Shown: piece by piece, positions 28,153-37,470 of the stretch
How the letters are laid out: the number at the start of each line of letters is the position of its first letter
How positions within the stretch are numbered: position 1 is the stretch's first letter
Source of the DNA: Muricauda sp. SCSIO 64092
GTDB taxonomy: Bacteria > Bacteroidota > Bacteroidia > Flavobacteriales > Flavobacteriaceae
DNA: 64,000 nt
NCBI RefSeq assembly: GCF_023016285.1
Contig: NZ_CP095413.1
Location: 930,001-994,000 of the forward strand
Reading direction: 5' to 3'
The notes under the pieces: model-generated
Database searches by the model: none
What the model was told of the DNA's origin: nothing
Seen by the model: the letters and a program-made list of their open reading frames with translations, nothing else
Program-made: the position numbers and the translations under genes

Positions 28153-30101
28153 TTTTCGGCGGTTTCAAATGTTAGCGAATAAGAATTATAAAACCTCCTG
28201 GTTTCGGCGATTGATAGTTTTTGGAAGGTTCTAATAACTTCCACGAGCTCACCGTCTATTTCAATCCAAACTCTTTTCGCATCAAGTATTTTTGACAGCC
28301 AAACCGCCTCTTCCTTGGTGTAGACAAAACCGGTGCTTAAACGATAGGATTTTGGATGATAGGTCTCGACCACCTCCTTTCGTAGAACACCTTTTCTCAA
28401 ATAGGTGGTAGTTGATTGATCGCCTTCAGGAATTTCCTCTAAAAATCCATAACAGTTAAAATATTCCGGTAGGTTCCACTCATTCAGGAATACGAGCAGG
28501 GTATTATTGGCCTGTCTTGGCCTTAAGTTAATGGTGTGGACGAAACCACCGCATGACAGTCTTAGTTGTTGTGATATGTCAGGTGAATAATGGGAGAGGT
28601 CTACAAAACAACTGAAGAGATCTCCATCAAGTCCCGAAACTGAAATGCTTTCATTTATTGCACCTAACATGGTCAACGTTGAGGGAACGGTGGATGCCCT
28701 AAAAGAAAACCCAACCTTGGAATTTACCTGGGCATATGAAATAGTGGGCATGTAGTTCAAGGCAAACGCGTTCGAGGGCTTTTTACCAGAAATGACCTTG
28801 ATTTGGTTAAAAGTCTCCTTAATGCTCTGTTGGGTTGAATTTTTTTGCTTTTCAAAAACCGTAATGGCCATCTTTAATGGTGATAATGGAGAAAAGACAG
28901 TTGCCAAACTGTTGGGAGGCAATACATTTTGAATTTGCAAAAGCCGAACCGCCTCTGCTCCTATGTGGGATTTGGCCACTCCTTGAAAGAAGGGCGCCCT
29001 CTTTTGATAGCTTCTGTTCTCAATGCCGTTGTTGGTCGAAAATCTTAGTAACATTTCTACATCGGTCTGGTTGGTAGTGAGTATAATGTTTTCATAATCT
29101 TCTGAAAAAATGAAGTCCCCATCAGAAATACCGGTTACATTGCTATCAATAATAAATAGCGTCACCCGGCCCACGACAACAGAATAATTGCTTGTTATTA
29201 TTACGTTTCCTTCATAGGTGCCAGGAGTTAGATTTTCCGTGTTTTCTACCCTATAAATCACCCCGATACTGTCACCTGCAGACAAATTCGTATTTATAGG
29301 TGTTATCCATGGAGCATCAGAGGCTATGGTTACATCTTGACTTGTAGACACCTCAAAAACAGAGCTGGCAATTACGCCCGAAACCCCCTCGTCTGTTTGA
29401 TGTTGCCGTGTAGATGGTGAAATGGTCAAATAATCGTTTGTGTCATCGACATTCTTGACTATCAAAGACACATCAATAACCTCTGAAGACTGGCCGTCAT
29501 CTATCTCTACCCTTCCGGTATAAGTGCCTACCGCCAAGCCTGTTACATTCACTCCGACCTGCAGGGTATCGTTATTGACCCCTTGGGACTTATCCAGGGT
29601 AATCCAGGATTGGTTCTTGGTCACTGTCCACGCTTTGTCCGAAGTAATGCTGACTATTTTAGGAAGTGGTTGTGAAGAACCGATAACATATGGCCAACTT
29701 AAATTGGTCGGGCTGGCCTCAATAATGACATTTTCAAATATCTCGAGAAGTACAATACAGTTTTCTCTAATGCTCGAGTTTGAACTGGAACCATTGATAT
29801 AATAGAATACACTAAAGCCGTCCACATAACGCCCTGGTGCCAGTTGGTCCGCCAAACTTTTGTTGATGGAAATTTCATAGGTTCTTCCCTCAGCGCCCGG
29901 AGAATTATCAATATCAGTTGTCACAACGTTGAGAACGTTGGATTTTTGACTTATCCCCGCAAATGGTATCGTGACCGTGGGGGCCATTATCCTGGTGACC
30001 GTGCCCCGCCTAAAATTTGTCAATGTTTGTACTACAGAAAAAGGAGCGTCAGCACCTCCTTGTAAATAACTTACTTGGGATATGTTTGGGCTAAACGGCA
30101 T
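28149..30101 (-). CDS. BACON-domain phage tail protein
   Basis: 650-residue tail protein with two BACON (Bacteroidetes-associated carbohydrate-binding, often N-terminal) Ig-like domains. Repeat 1 has WTVTKNQSWITLDKSQG and GTYTGRVEI (about residues 155 to 215), and repeat 2 has SDAPWITP and GTYEGNVII (about 260 to 320). It overlaps the preceding tape-measure gene by 11 bases and the following gene by 4. BACON domains occur on tail proteins of gut Bacteroidota phages, where binding to host glycan or mucin is proposed. Here it probably sits at the tail tip; the ligand is unknown. Confidence 0.82.
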   Translation of the reverse strand: MPFSPNISQVSYLQGGADAPFSVVQTLTNFRRGTVTRIMAPTVTIPFAGISQKSNVLNVVTTDIDNSPGAEGRTYEISINKSLADQLAPGRYVDGFSVFYYINGSSSNSSIRENCIVLLEIFENVIIEASPTNLSWPYVIGSSQPLPKIVSITSDKAWTVTKNQSWITLDKSQGVNNDTLQVGVNVTGLAVGTYTGRVEIDDGQSSEVIDVSLIVKNVDDTNDYLTISPSTRQHQTDEGVSGVIASSVFEVSTSQDVTIASDAPWITPINTNLSAGDSIGVIYRVENTENLTPGTYEGNVIITSNYSVVVGRVTLFIIDSNVTGISDGDFIFSEDYENIILTTNQTDVEMLLRFSTNNGIENRSYQKRAPFFQGVAKSHIGAEAVRLLQIQNVLPPNSLATVFSPLSPLKMAITVFEKQKNSTQQSIKETFNQIKVISGKKPSNAFALNYMPTISYAQVNSKVGFSFRASTVPSTLTMLGAINESISVSGLDGDLFSCFVDLSHYSPDISQQLRLSCGGFVHTINLRPRQANNTLLVFLNEWNLPEYFNCYGFLEEIPEGDQSTTTYLRKGVLRKEVVETYHPKSYRLSTGFVYTKEEAVWLSKILDAKRVWIEIDGELVEVIRTFQKLSIAETRRFYNSYSLTFETAEK

Positions 30102-33100
30102 TTTGGTCTACTTTGGCATTGTTCCTGATTTTTCTAAGTCTTTCCTCCATTTGCTGCTGATTTCTGGCTGCATCAAACCCCCAATGGATATGGCCAATCA
30201 CGCCTTTGGAAATAGTCTCGTTCAATTGTGCTATGGTAGTATTTACCTTTTGCAACAAATCTTCGTTCTGATGTCCTCCAGCTGGATACATTCCAGATTC
30301 AAAGCCCGGCGTGGGCTTTCCGGCCAAATGCAGAATATAATCCGTTATGGCAGGGTCCATTTGTTTGAAAGTTTTGGGATCGATGATCATCTCCGGCATT
30401 TCCCCGGCAAGAAAAGTGGTAGGGGACCCAACGATCTGTGTGGTTGGGGCTCCGCCAAACCTAGCATTGAATTTTTTTCCGTCATGCCTTTTTACGGGAT
30501 AAAGACCGTCTTCAAAACCAGCCATTCCTGCAACTGTTTCAGCTGCTATTGTTGCAATATTGATTTTGGATGCTGCGTTGTTGGCTGCCAGTGTGGCTTT
30601 AGCTGCGGTAGTGTTGGTTAATATCCATGGTTGACCAGAGGTTAATGGAAATGCCGCCAGTGCTTTGGCATTGGCTATGGCCAAATTGGACATGACCATT
30701 GCGTTAGCTTTTGCAGTTTCAGCGATAATACCCTTTATGGCAAGTGCCTTTTGGATTGCAAAAATTGCCTTTCCGAGAGCAGATGACTCTCCAAAAACCC
30801 TTTTGAGGATGTTCAATCCCGCTTGTTGGGCATTTGCTTTGGCCTGAGCAAGTTTGGTCTCGGCTTCAATTTGAGATTCTTGAAATTTTTTCGAGGCATC
30901 ATCTAGTTTTTTCCTTAGCTCTTTGTCCTTTTCTAGTTGAATGTCAGCATATTTATCCCTTACATCTTGAATCTGCGCCTGTTTTTCGGCCTCGAGTCGG
31001 CTCAACAACTCCGAATCTCCTGCAGCCTGTTCCTCCAGTTTTTTAAACTTTTGCTCAATCTTTAGGATTTCTTCCTCTTCGGCCCTTTGCGATTCTTCGA
31101 CCTTCTTAAGTTCTTCCTGTAGCTTGCGTTCTGCTTCAAAATCGTCGAGAAGCTGGCCTAGGCGTTTTTTACTATTGAGTATTTTTTTGTCCTCGGCCGT
31201 TAGTTCATCATCTCCTTTTCCACCGCCTCCTGTTTTTACTCGTACCCATTGGCCATTTTTAAAGATATATTGGATTCCGTTTATTGTTTTTCTATCCCCT
31301 TCTTTCGGTTGCGACCCACCATTCTGCTCAAGTTCTATTTGAGCTGCCGCTGCCTTTCTTCTTTTTTCAAGTTCCTTGCCGACAAATTCAGAAGCTTTCT
31401 CACGAATTTTTGAGATTTTTTTAAGCGCCTCGGATCCTGTGCTTGTAAGATTCTCTATTTCATGTTCCCACAACTCTTTTGAGTCTTTGAACTCTTCACG
31501 GGCAGCTTCAAAATTTCCGGTCATTACTTTTTTAATGATGGAACCCAATCCCATAAAAGAGCGTCCGAGATTGCCTAAACTATTTTTGATTTCTGAAAAT
31601 GACTCACGAACAACACTTGGGAAGTTGGCTATGGTAGCAATATTTGATGCCGTGAATTTTAAAAACCATTCATTGAACTTAGAAAACTGGTCCGTAATAA
31701 ACTTGATTCCCTGAAAAAAACCAGTCTTAACCTTTATCCAAAAGAGCTCAACCTCATTGGCCATGGCCACGTAATTTTCAGAACGCAGCGCTTCATCCTG
31801 GGCCTTTGCCAACTCCTGGTTGGCCTCTGCCACTTCTTTGATCATCTCCTCCAATGGGCTCAATGCTTCCTCGGTTTCGCCCAGGGCGGTGTTGAAGGCA
31901 TCGAGAACCACAATTGCCCCTCCAGCATCTTCACCGGCACCACGGAACAAATCCGCCGTCAATTGTGCATTTTGCTGAACATTTAGACCGGTTTTTTCGG
32001 CCTCTTTAGCAATTTCAATTAGCGCCTCTTTGGTTGTGATTTCCCCATTTTTGACCTGATTTAGAATGCGCTTTGTAAACGCCGCTCCAAAGGCATTTTC
32101 GAGCGCTTCAACCGTTGATTTTGTCTGTTCACGGAGTGAAAGGTCTACTTCTTTGATGGCGTCGGGAAGCTTGTCCTGATAGATACCGAGGTCATAGCCG
32201 GCCTCCACCGTTTTTCTGAACTCGGAAACCGAAAAGCCTGCAGAGGCGAAAAAAGTGGGATATTCCCGAAGGCTGTCAAAAAACTCCGTGTTGTTGCGTT
32301 GGCCATTGATCAATCCCTGTTCAATTTCTTCAAGCGCCTCGGTAAAGGAAATGTTGAACTGTTTGGCCAGTACCTTGGCCGTTTTCAATGTTTCGACAAA
32401 ATCAACATTGAAGGTGTCGGAAATTGCCCGGGCCTGCAACCTAGCGGCGTTGGCCTGTTCGCCCTGAAGCCTGGTTATCTCTTGTGTTAGAATGATCGCT
32501 TGCCTGGCCTGGTTGTTGTAATTGAACCATTCTTTGGCGGCCAAGCCTATGCCCGCCAATACCGCAATAAAGGCGCCAATCGGTGTAGCGATAAATGCCA
32601 GGCTTGCTTTGCCCGCGTTTTTTAAAAGTTCTACGATGGATAGCAAGGCCGCTTTTGCGGCTTGGGCATCACCGGAATTCAAGGCAAAGAAAAATTGGCC
32701 CACAGCTGCACTCATTCCGCCCCAAAGCTCCATATTGTCATCGAGTGATTCATTGACGGGTTTCATTTCTTCCCTGAGTTCGGACATTCGCCCCTTAACC
32801 GCTTTGAGCTCCTTGTTATATTGCTGCCATTCTTCGGTATTTGGATCAAGGTTTGACAAAATTCCGTTAAGTTTCCTCGCTTCACGTCCCAGCTGGCGCA
32901 TAGAAAGATTGTTAAGGCCAATTTCTTTGGTAAGCTCCTTCATTCGTGCCTCATTGCCCTGGATGGTTTTGTTGTTTCTGTCAATCTCATCCCTAAGCTT
33001 TTTAATTGCCTCACGGTTATCCTTTCGAGACTTCTCAAGCTTTTTGGCTTGTTTTTCCAAATCTTCATTTCGATCTATTAGCTTTTTTGTGGCACGCTCC

Positions 33101-33183
33101 AATTGGCCAAACTCCTTTTGGGCCTTATCCCCATTGATAATTACCTCAAACTTTAATGTTTCATCAACTATCTTCTTGGGCAT
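30091..33183 (-). CDS. Phage tail tape measure protein
   Basis: 1030-residue protein that sets tail length and is ejected ahead of the DNA. It has a long charged coiled coil in the first about 130 residues, a hydrophobic helix pair near residues 195 to 215 (LAFIATPIGAFIAVLAGIG), further coiled coils around residues 640 to 740 and Ala-rich hydrophobic helices after that. The length would correspond to a medium-length tail, with no sheath gene seen nearby, so a siphovirus-like particle is likely. Confidence 0.87.
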   Translation of the reverse strand: MPKKIVDETLKFEVIINGDKAQKEFGQLERATKKLIDRNEDLEKQAKKLEKSRKDNREAIKKLRDEIDRNNKTIQGNEARMKELTKEIGLNNLSMRQLGREARKLNGILSNLDPNTEEWQQYNKELKAVKGRMSELREEMKPVNESLDDNMELWGGMSAAVGQFFFALNSGDAQAAKAALLSIVELLKNAGKASLAFIATPIGAFIAVLAGIGLAAKEWFNYNNQARQAIILTQEITRLQGEQANAARLQARAISDTFNVDFVETLKTAKVLAKQFNISFTEALEEIEQGLINGQRNNTEFFDSLREYPTFFASAGFSVSEFRKTVEAGYDLGIYQDKLPDAIKEVDLSLREQTKSTVEALENAFGAAFTKRILNQVKNGEITTKEALIEIAKEAEKTGLNVQQNAQLTADLFRGAGEDAGGAIVVLDAFNTALGETEEALSPLEEMIKEVAEANQELAKAQDEALRSENYVAMANEVELFWIKVKTGFFQGIKFITDQFSKFNEWFLKFTASNIATIANFPSVVRESFSEIKNSLGNLGRSFMGLGSIIKKVMTGNFEAAREEFKDSKELWEHEIENLTSTGSEALKKISKIREKASEFVGKELEKRRKAAAAQIELEQNGGSQPKEGDRKTINGIQYIFKNGQWVRVKTGGGGKGDDELTAEDKKILNSKKRLGQLLDDFEAERKLQEELKKVEESQRAEEEEILKIEQKFKKLEEQAAGDSELLSRLEAEKQAQIQDVRDKYADIQLEKDKELRKKLDDASKKFQESQIEAETKLAQAKANAQQAGLNILKRVFGESSALGKAIFAIQKALAIKGIIAETAKANAMVMSNLAIANAKALAAFPLTSGQPWILTNTTAAKATLAANNAASKINIATIAAETVAGMAGFEDGLYPVKRHDGKKFNARFGGAPTTQIVGSPTTFLAGEMPEMIIDPKTFKQMDPAITDYILHLAGKPTPGFESGMYPAGGHQNEDLLQKVNTTIAQLNETISKGVIGHIHWGFDAARNQQQMEERLRKIRNNAKVDQNAV

Positions 33184-33563
33184 TACATCTGAATTTTATA
33201 GTCGTTCGCAATAAGGTTCTTAACGTCTTGAGTAAGTCCAAAGGCCAATCTGCCTACAATGGCATTGAAACCGGAATAGATAATCTTATTATGTATGTGG
33301 ACGGCCTTTTGACGTTGGCCACGTATGGTCTTCATGTCAATAAACCGCTGTCGGATTGGATGTACTCCCGTTAGTTTGGAGTTGGAAACAGAAATACGTC
33401 TTCTTGAGATTTCGGGGATTGTCTTACGGACCCCATATCTTGAGATTACCCGGTCCTGTTGTCGCAACATTTCCTCTCCCTGGTAGCGGAGTACCCGGTC
33501 AATATATTTCTGTTCGATGAATTTCTTAGCTGTCCGCTCCTTGAGCACATCAGTGGCTGCCAT
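33183..33563 (-). CDS. Phage structural protein of unknown function, first gene of the tail operon
   Basis: 126-residue basic protein with no family I recognise. It starts directly at a copy of the shared late-promoter motif and ends at the tape-measure start (1-base overlap), so it leads the tail operon. By position it may be a tape-measure chaperone or tail assembly protein. Confidence 0.6.
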   Translation of the reverse strand: MAATDVLKERTAKKFIEQKYIDRVLRYQGEEMLRQQDRVISRYGVRKTIPEISRRRISVSNSKLTGVHPIRQRFIDMKTIRGQRQKAVHIHNKIIYSGFNAIVGRLAFGLTQDVKNLIANDYKIQM

Positions 33564-33567
33564 GGCA

Positions 33568-33603
33568 CAAGTTTAGTACAGCAAAGCGCCCGTTAAATGG
33601 ACA
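33568..33603 (-). promoter_or_regulatory. Late-promoter-like motif, copy 1 (tail operon)
   Basis: Minus strand reads TGTCCATTTAA, 14 bases, then TACTAAACTTG. Only four bases separate the motif from the ATG at 33563. Four related copies occur in the prophage, each before a structural operon. Confidence 0.7.
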
Positions 33604-33605
33604 AA

Positions 33606-33627
33606 AAAAGACCCCGAAGGGTCTTTT
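33606..33627 (-). terminator. Terminator after the 85-residue phage gene
   Basis: 9-base-pair stem (33606-33614 with 33619-33627) with a CGAA loop and T-run on the minus strand. It lies just upstream of the tail-operon promoter motif and insulates the two units. Confidence 0.8.
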
Positions 33628-33629
33628 GC

Positions 33630-33887
33630 TCATGAGGCCAATTGCCAACAGCCGTCTCGATCGTTAATAATCATATCCAGCTTTGCGAGGCAATCATGCA
33701 AATGCAGAAAGGTAAGGGTCTGCGCTTCCCTAATCTCTTGGTCGTTCATAAGATGATGGGGCAGCGCCATTAAATAGAGGTTGCGCACATCGCCCAGCAT
33801 CATTTCCATACAGGCCATTTGGTTCATTTCCAGAATGGCATTAATGATCTGCGTTCTTTTTTCTTGGGATAATTTTTCTTGTTTCAT
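33630..33887 (-). CDS. Small phage protein, paralogue of the 87-residue protein at 43 kb
   Basis: 85-residue helical protein of unknown function. It shares the motifs ILEMNQMA, MLGDV, NLY.MAL and TLTFLHLHDCLAK with the gene at 43074, so the prophage carries two divergent copies. The reading frame stays open for about 45 codons upstream of this ATG and ends AFKF just before it, so the protein could begin at a non-ATG codon. Confidence 0.65.
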   Translation of the reverse strand: MKQEKLSQEKRTQIINAILEMNQMACMEMMLGDVRNLYLMALPHHLMNDQEIREAQTLTFLHLHDCLAKLDMIINDRDGCWQLAS

Positions 33888-34042
33888 TTCGAAAAATTTA
33901 AATGCACCGCCACCTGTAGGGCTGAAACAACAGTCTAGGACTGGAATTTGCGGCCTTTCGGTTGCGCTACCCGTGGGCGGCGGCTTATCGTTAAAAAGAT
34001 AGTTTCGGATTTCTCCTAACCTGTTGTTTCACGGTAAAGATA

Positions 34043-34582
34043 CTAATTCTGGAACAACTCAGGTTGTTTGATGAGCTCTTTATCCATACCATTCAGTTGA
34101 GTGGAGAGCTGTTTTCTTTTGGTCTGGAGGTTTTGGAGTTTTTTGAAGTTGTCGCTTTGTTCTTTCATTTCAAGTTTAAGGTTTGCAATCTCAGTATCAA
34201 CTGTAATGCGTTCCATCAACAACTCTTTTCTGTTGGTGATGGTGCCGTGGAAGTGATTGTAAAGTAATTCGTAGCATGTCTTTTTATATTCAATCAAATC
34301 CTTGCTTTCTGACCTCAAAGAAAAAATCCATCCATAGATATATTTCTCTGGAATGCAGGTTACGTTTCGTAGCTGTGATTTGCCATTTTTACAAACCTGC
34401 ATAGGCTGTACAGCCAATTCAGGTGCCAAAATCGGGTCGTTTTTTACGTTTTTAAATGACCTGGTATATTCAATGTTTAACGCCTCACAAATTGGTTTAA
34501 GAGCAATCCAATAGGTGCCGTCAACACTGATAAAAACAATTTTGTTTCCGTTGAATTCAAGAAATTTTTGGTGAGTTTTCAT
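34043..34582 (-). CDS. Phage antirepressor N-terminal domain protein (P22 AR-N type)
   Basis: 179-residue protein with the P22_AR_N pattern: WIALKPICEALNIEY near the N-terminus, DPILAPELAV, and EKYIYGWIFSL plus the YKKTCYELLYNHFHG end. The C-terminus is a coiled coil with many Lys and Gln instead of the usual second antirepressor domain. The ATG at 34582 (MKTHQKFLEF) fits the family. It is expressed from its own vegetative-type promoter and may relieve prophage repression; its target is not known. Confidence 0.78.
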   Translation of the reverse strand: MKTHQKFLEFNGNKIVFISVDGTYWIALKPICEALNIEYTRSFKNVKNDPILAPELAVQPMQVCKNGKSQLRNVTCIPEKYIYGWIFSLRSESKDLIEYKKTCYELLYNHFHGTITNRKELLMERITVDTEIANLKLEMKEQSDNFKKLQNLQTKRKQLSTQLNGMDKELIKQPELFQN

Positions 34583-34606
34583 ATTTTCGCATTGTATTGA
34601 ACATGT

Positions 34607-34614
34607 CAAATATA
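34607..34614 (-). promoter_or_regulatory. Vegetative-type -7 box for the antirepressor-like gene
   Basis: TATATTTG on the minus strand fits the host consensus TAnnTTTG, 24 bases before the ATG at 34582. In contrast, the structural operons use the phage-specific motif. An inverted repeat TCTCA-N4-TGAGA (34646-34659) lies just upstream. Confidence 0.5.
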
Positions 34615-34662
34615 AGTGATATTGGCGATATTTATTGATCCAAAATCTCATATTTGAGAAAT

Positions 34663-34693
34663 AAAAGCCCGGTTTTCATATTCCTGGGCTTTT
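34663..34693 (-). terminator. Terminator after the connector operon
   Basis: AAAAGCCC (34663-34670) pairs with GGGCTTTT (34686-34693), giving an 8-base-pair stem with a 15-base loop. It ends the portal/connector transcription unit before the antirepressor-like gene. Confidence 0.6.
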
Positions 34694-34860
34694 TATTGCT
34701 TGTGCCTAATATTCTGAATCCGATAATCAATGGCCTTTCTGGTTTCGATATAGCGCTTGCCCGAATAGCGCTTTTTTAAGGCCAAAAGAGTAGGGATATC
34801 ATCAGTCTCAATGATGTTCAGGTACACTTCGGTCGATATTTTAGCAATATCAATGTACAT
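34693..34860 (-). CDS. Small phage protein, connector region
   Basis: 55-residue basic protein (MYIDIAKISTEVYLN...) with no known domain. The start at 34860 overlaps the previous stop as TGATG. A longer form starting at 34896 would overlap the previous gene by 37 bases. It sits at the end of the portal-connector operon, next to a terminator. Confidence 0.5.
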   Translation of the reverse strand: MYIDIAKISTEVYLNIIETDDIPTLLALKKRYSGKRYIETRKAIDYRIQNIRHKQ

Positions 34861-35318
34861 CAGAGCTGAGTCTCCGTAGTGAATTCCAATTCCCATCCGT
34901 TGGTCCCATGATAATTCACCACTGGATCCAATCGGATACTGTTTAAATCTATGTGCTTAAAAAGGCAATTGACCCCTGAATTTCGATGTAGGGCAACAAT
35001 TTTTTGGGCCAGCGCTCTAATTTCAACCTGGGTCTTTTTAAAAATCTCAATCTTCATTTCTTGTTTTCCTCGGACATCCGTGTTCTTGACCACCATAAAA
35101 TAGAGGTTGTTTCCGATCTCGCGGCTATCTTCGTCCTCCATTCTGCTATCGTAGGTGGGTAGTACCAGGACAAGGCTCATCAAATTACCATGGTTGCCAA
35201 CATCCTTTACCTCTTTTGCATATTCAGTCTCTTCACCAAGGACAAAAAGTTTTTCCAGGTCTTGCCTTTCACTAACGTGTGCGTCTGCGAATGTTATTAG
35301 GTCTTCCAGTAACAGCAT
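34860..35318 (-). CDS. Phage protein of unknown function, tail-completion-like position
   Basis: 152-residue acidic protein between the connector genes and the tail genes, a place often held by tail completion or neck proteins. No motif supports a firm call. It overlaps the end of the preceding gene by 47 bases. Confidence 0.5.
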   Translation of the reverse strand: MLLLEDLITFADAHVSERQDLEKLFVLGEETEYAKEVKDVGNHGNLMSLVLVLPTYDSRMEDEDSREIGNNLYFMVVKNTDVRGKQEMKIEIFKKTQVEIRALAQKIVALHRNSGVNCLFKHIDLNSIRLDPVVNYHGTNGWELEFTTETQL

Positions 35319-36216
35319 TCTTTTGTTTTTTTTGAAGTTCTTCGATTTTGTGCTTTTGACTTACGAGAAAGGCAAACACGTCTATGGTGTTTTGTTGCGC
35401 TACCTGTTCTGTTGTACCAAATACCTTGCTCTCGGCAATGGAATATAGCGTTTCCACCATGCCCAGGCCACTCCCCTTTCCCTGGGATTTCGTAGGCCGA
35501 AAAAGTGAAGCAATATTGATTTGGTTCCCACCCCCAATGTCCAAAGCCTCCGCGTTGATCAGAAAATTAATACAGCTGGCCACAAAAAGGTATATGGCGT
35601 GCTTTACTTCCGGAGAAAGTCCATTGAGTTTCTTGGCGTAAAAATCAGTTAGTTCCGGATTGAACTTTTTCCGGATATCACTCTTATAGTTGGGCAATAG
35701 CTTTCTCAATCCATAAGCGATTTTTTTTGGCCGGTAAATAGTGGCGATCATCCTGTCCAGGACATGTTCGTCGCCGGTGGAAGAGTAGTCGTTGAATAGG
35801 GAATGTAACTGCAAAAACTCCCCATACACCGTATTGAAAAGCGCATCACTGGGACCATGAAAAACATGCCCGTTAACTGAAATCTTTGGAAGCAGCTGCC
35901 GGTAAAAATCCATTTTTATTACCTGTATGGTCTCATTTCCTTTTTTCTCAGCCTCAAAGTATTTGTTGGCCAATTTGGAAATTTTGAGCACATTTTCGAC
36001 TACCGGCATATGGTGGTCCGACTTTTTTTTGACGGTTCGTTTCAGGTTCAAAAATTCATATACCAGTCGGGTCTTGAATTGGGCAAATGAAATAATCTTC
36101 GCATTCATCAGTATGGCCAACCTGGAAAACGAAAGAAATTGATTTGCATTAAATTCCAGTCCAGATTCTGGAAACTCGAGCTCCAATTTGCTACCAATAA
36201 ATTCAATCTTATGCAT
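35272..36216 (-). CDS. Phage protein of unknown function, connector operon
   Basis: 314-residue mainly alpha-helical protein with a Lys/Arg-rich C-terminus (GRPNNIRRRTR). No family recognised. It overlaps the preceding 105-residue gene by 8 bases and lies within the co-directional portal-connector operon, which suggests a structural or assembly role. Confidence 0.5.
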   Translation of the reverse strand: MHKIEFIGSKLELEFPESGLEFNANQFLSFSRLAILMNAKIISFAQFKTRLVYEFLNLKRTVKKKSDHHMPVVENVLKISKLANKYFEAEKKGNETIQVIKMDFYRQLLPKISVNGHVFHGPSDALFNTVYGEFLQLHSLFNDYSSTGDEHVLDRMIATIYRPKKIAYGLRKLLPNYKSDIRKKFNPELTDFYAKKLNGLSPEVKHAIYLFVASCINFLINAEALDIGGGNQINIASLFRPTKSQGKGSGLGMVETLYSIAESKVFGTTEQVAQQNTIDVFAFLVSQKHKIEELQKKQKNAVTGRPNNIRRRTR

Positions 36217-36526
36217 TCTTAAATTTTCCGGATCGACTGATTTTTATGCCCTTGTCGCTGAGTTCTTCAGCGTGTTCCTTTTTGACCCCTTCAATTATTT
36301 GGTGGTCCGATTTTTTTGATTTGGTCACAGAGCCTTTTTTTCCAAAACCAAGGATCTTTTTTTGGTCAGCCAACTTTTTAGCAGAGTGCACAACCTTTAG
36401 TTTGGTTTTACGCCTATCCCTTGCCCGTTCTTTTAGGCCATTGAATCCACTTTTAAGAATCCATGCAGTTTTTCCAGCAGGCGTCAATCGGTATAAGAAC
36501 CAATATATGGCATTTATAAATTTCAT
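36209..36526 (-). CDS. Small basic phage protein
   Basis: 105 residues, very Lys-rich (KTKLKVVHSAKKLADQKK), with an aromatic N-terminal segment (INAIYWFLYRLTPAGKTAW). Possibly nucleic-acid or membrane binding. It shares one base with the gene before it. Confidence 0.5.
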   Translation of the reverse strand: MKFINAIYWFLYRLTPAGKTAWILKSGFNGLKERARDRRKTKLKVVHSAKKLADQKKILGFGKKGSVTKSKKSDHQIIEGVKKEHAEELSDKGIKISRSGKFKNA

Positions 36527-37470
36527 TATAGGTCAACAAATTTAGAGCCTTCATTCAGGCCGTTGGTCAAAGGAATATCCTCGTAGGTTTGGCTTTGTTT
36601 GGTGAATTCATATTCCAATTTGATCAGATAATCCGAACCCTCCTTGTTCATGAACTGCATTACTTCAGCACGGGCCTCGGATTTCATCCGGGTATTTTCA
36701 GTATGGACCATTCCCTCCGGAAACATTTCTACAGGGAATGCCTTGAGTGCCTTACCCAATGATTTATATGCAACCGCCTTTTTTACCAATAAAATCAGTG
36801 TCTTTTCCTCTTCAGTTGGGTTTGATTTTGATCTGAGATCTAAGAACTTTTCCTGACCTAAAATTGGCATGACTTCGTCATATTCAATATCACCCATAAA
36901 CGGGACCAGACGATAATAAAGCTGTCCAGATTTGTTGATCACAAATACTGCGTCAAATTGGTTGGTGTTCTTTAAGTAAAGTGATTTTGCCATGGTGTAC
37001 TGTTCACTTTCGGTCCATTCACTCCATCCAGCAGCGTCCAGCTGTAAAAGCAACTGGTCAAGCGCCTTGTAGGCTCGTTTCTTAATGTTGGAATTGCTTT
37101 TGTTGATTTGCCATTCATAAGGTTTTTCCTGGTCTTCTTCTGAGCGCATGGTTCGACCATCGTTGCCATGAATCAAATCATTATCCGGTGCATAGGCCAA
37201 ATAGGCCATACTCAGTACGTAGAGCTGGGCAAACTTCAAGATAGTTTGGTTAGTGGCCAATTCAACTCCAGTCTGCGAGGGATTGTCCCCTTGGTTATAG
37301 AAGGCAACAATCCTATCGTATACGCTTTGACCAATAACTTCAATAAGGTCTGGAGTCCACAAATAGATATCCGGTTCCAAATTCTTGTAAGTGAAATCTG
37401 CACTCAAAAAACCAAGGGTTGCTTTGATTTCATCCTGTCCGTTATTTCCGTGATTGAAAAGCAGGTCCAT
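36526..37470 (-). CDS. DUF6712-like phage head-tail connector protein
   Basis: 314-residue protein directly after portal, with a 1-base overlap (TAATG). The position and the layout match the DUF6712 proteins of Bacteroidota phages, which are presumed head-completion/connector subunits. The match is from memory and gene order, not a shown search result. Confidence 0.55.
   Translation of the reverse strand: MDLLFNHGNNGQDEIKATLGFLSADFTYKNLEPDIYLWTPDLIEVIGQSVYDRIVAFYNQGDNPSQTGVELATNQTILKFAQLYVLSMAYLAYAPDNDLIHGNDGRTMRSEEDQEKPYEWQINKSNSNIKKRAYKALDQLLLQLDAAGWSEWTESEQYTMAKSLYLKNTNQFDAVFVINKSGQLYYRLVPFMGDIEYDEVMPILGQEKFLDLRSKSNPTEEEKTLILLVKKAVAYKSLGKALKAFPVEMFPEGMVHTENTRMKSEARAEVMQFMNKEGSDYLIKLEYEFTKQSQTYEDIPLTNGLNEGSKFVDL

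Noticed and set aside
30082..33374. Several plus-strand frames opposite the tape measure (30082, 32522 and others)
   Set aside because: They mirror coiled-coil codon bias of the real gene and have no domain; the minus-strand frame is continuous and overlaps neighbours normally.
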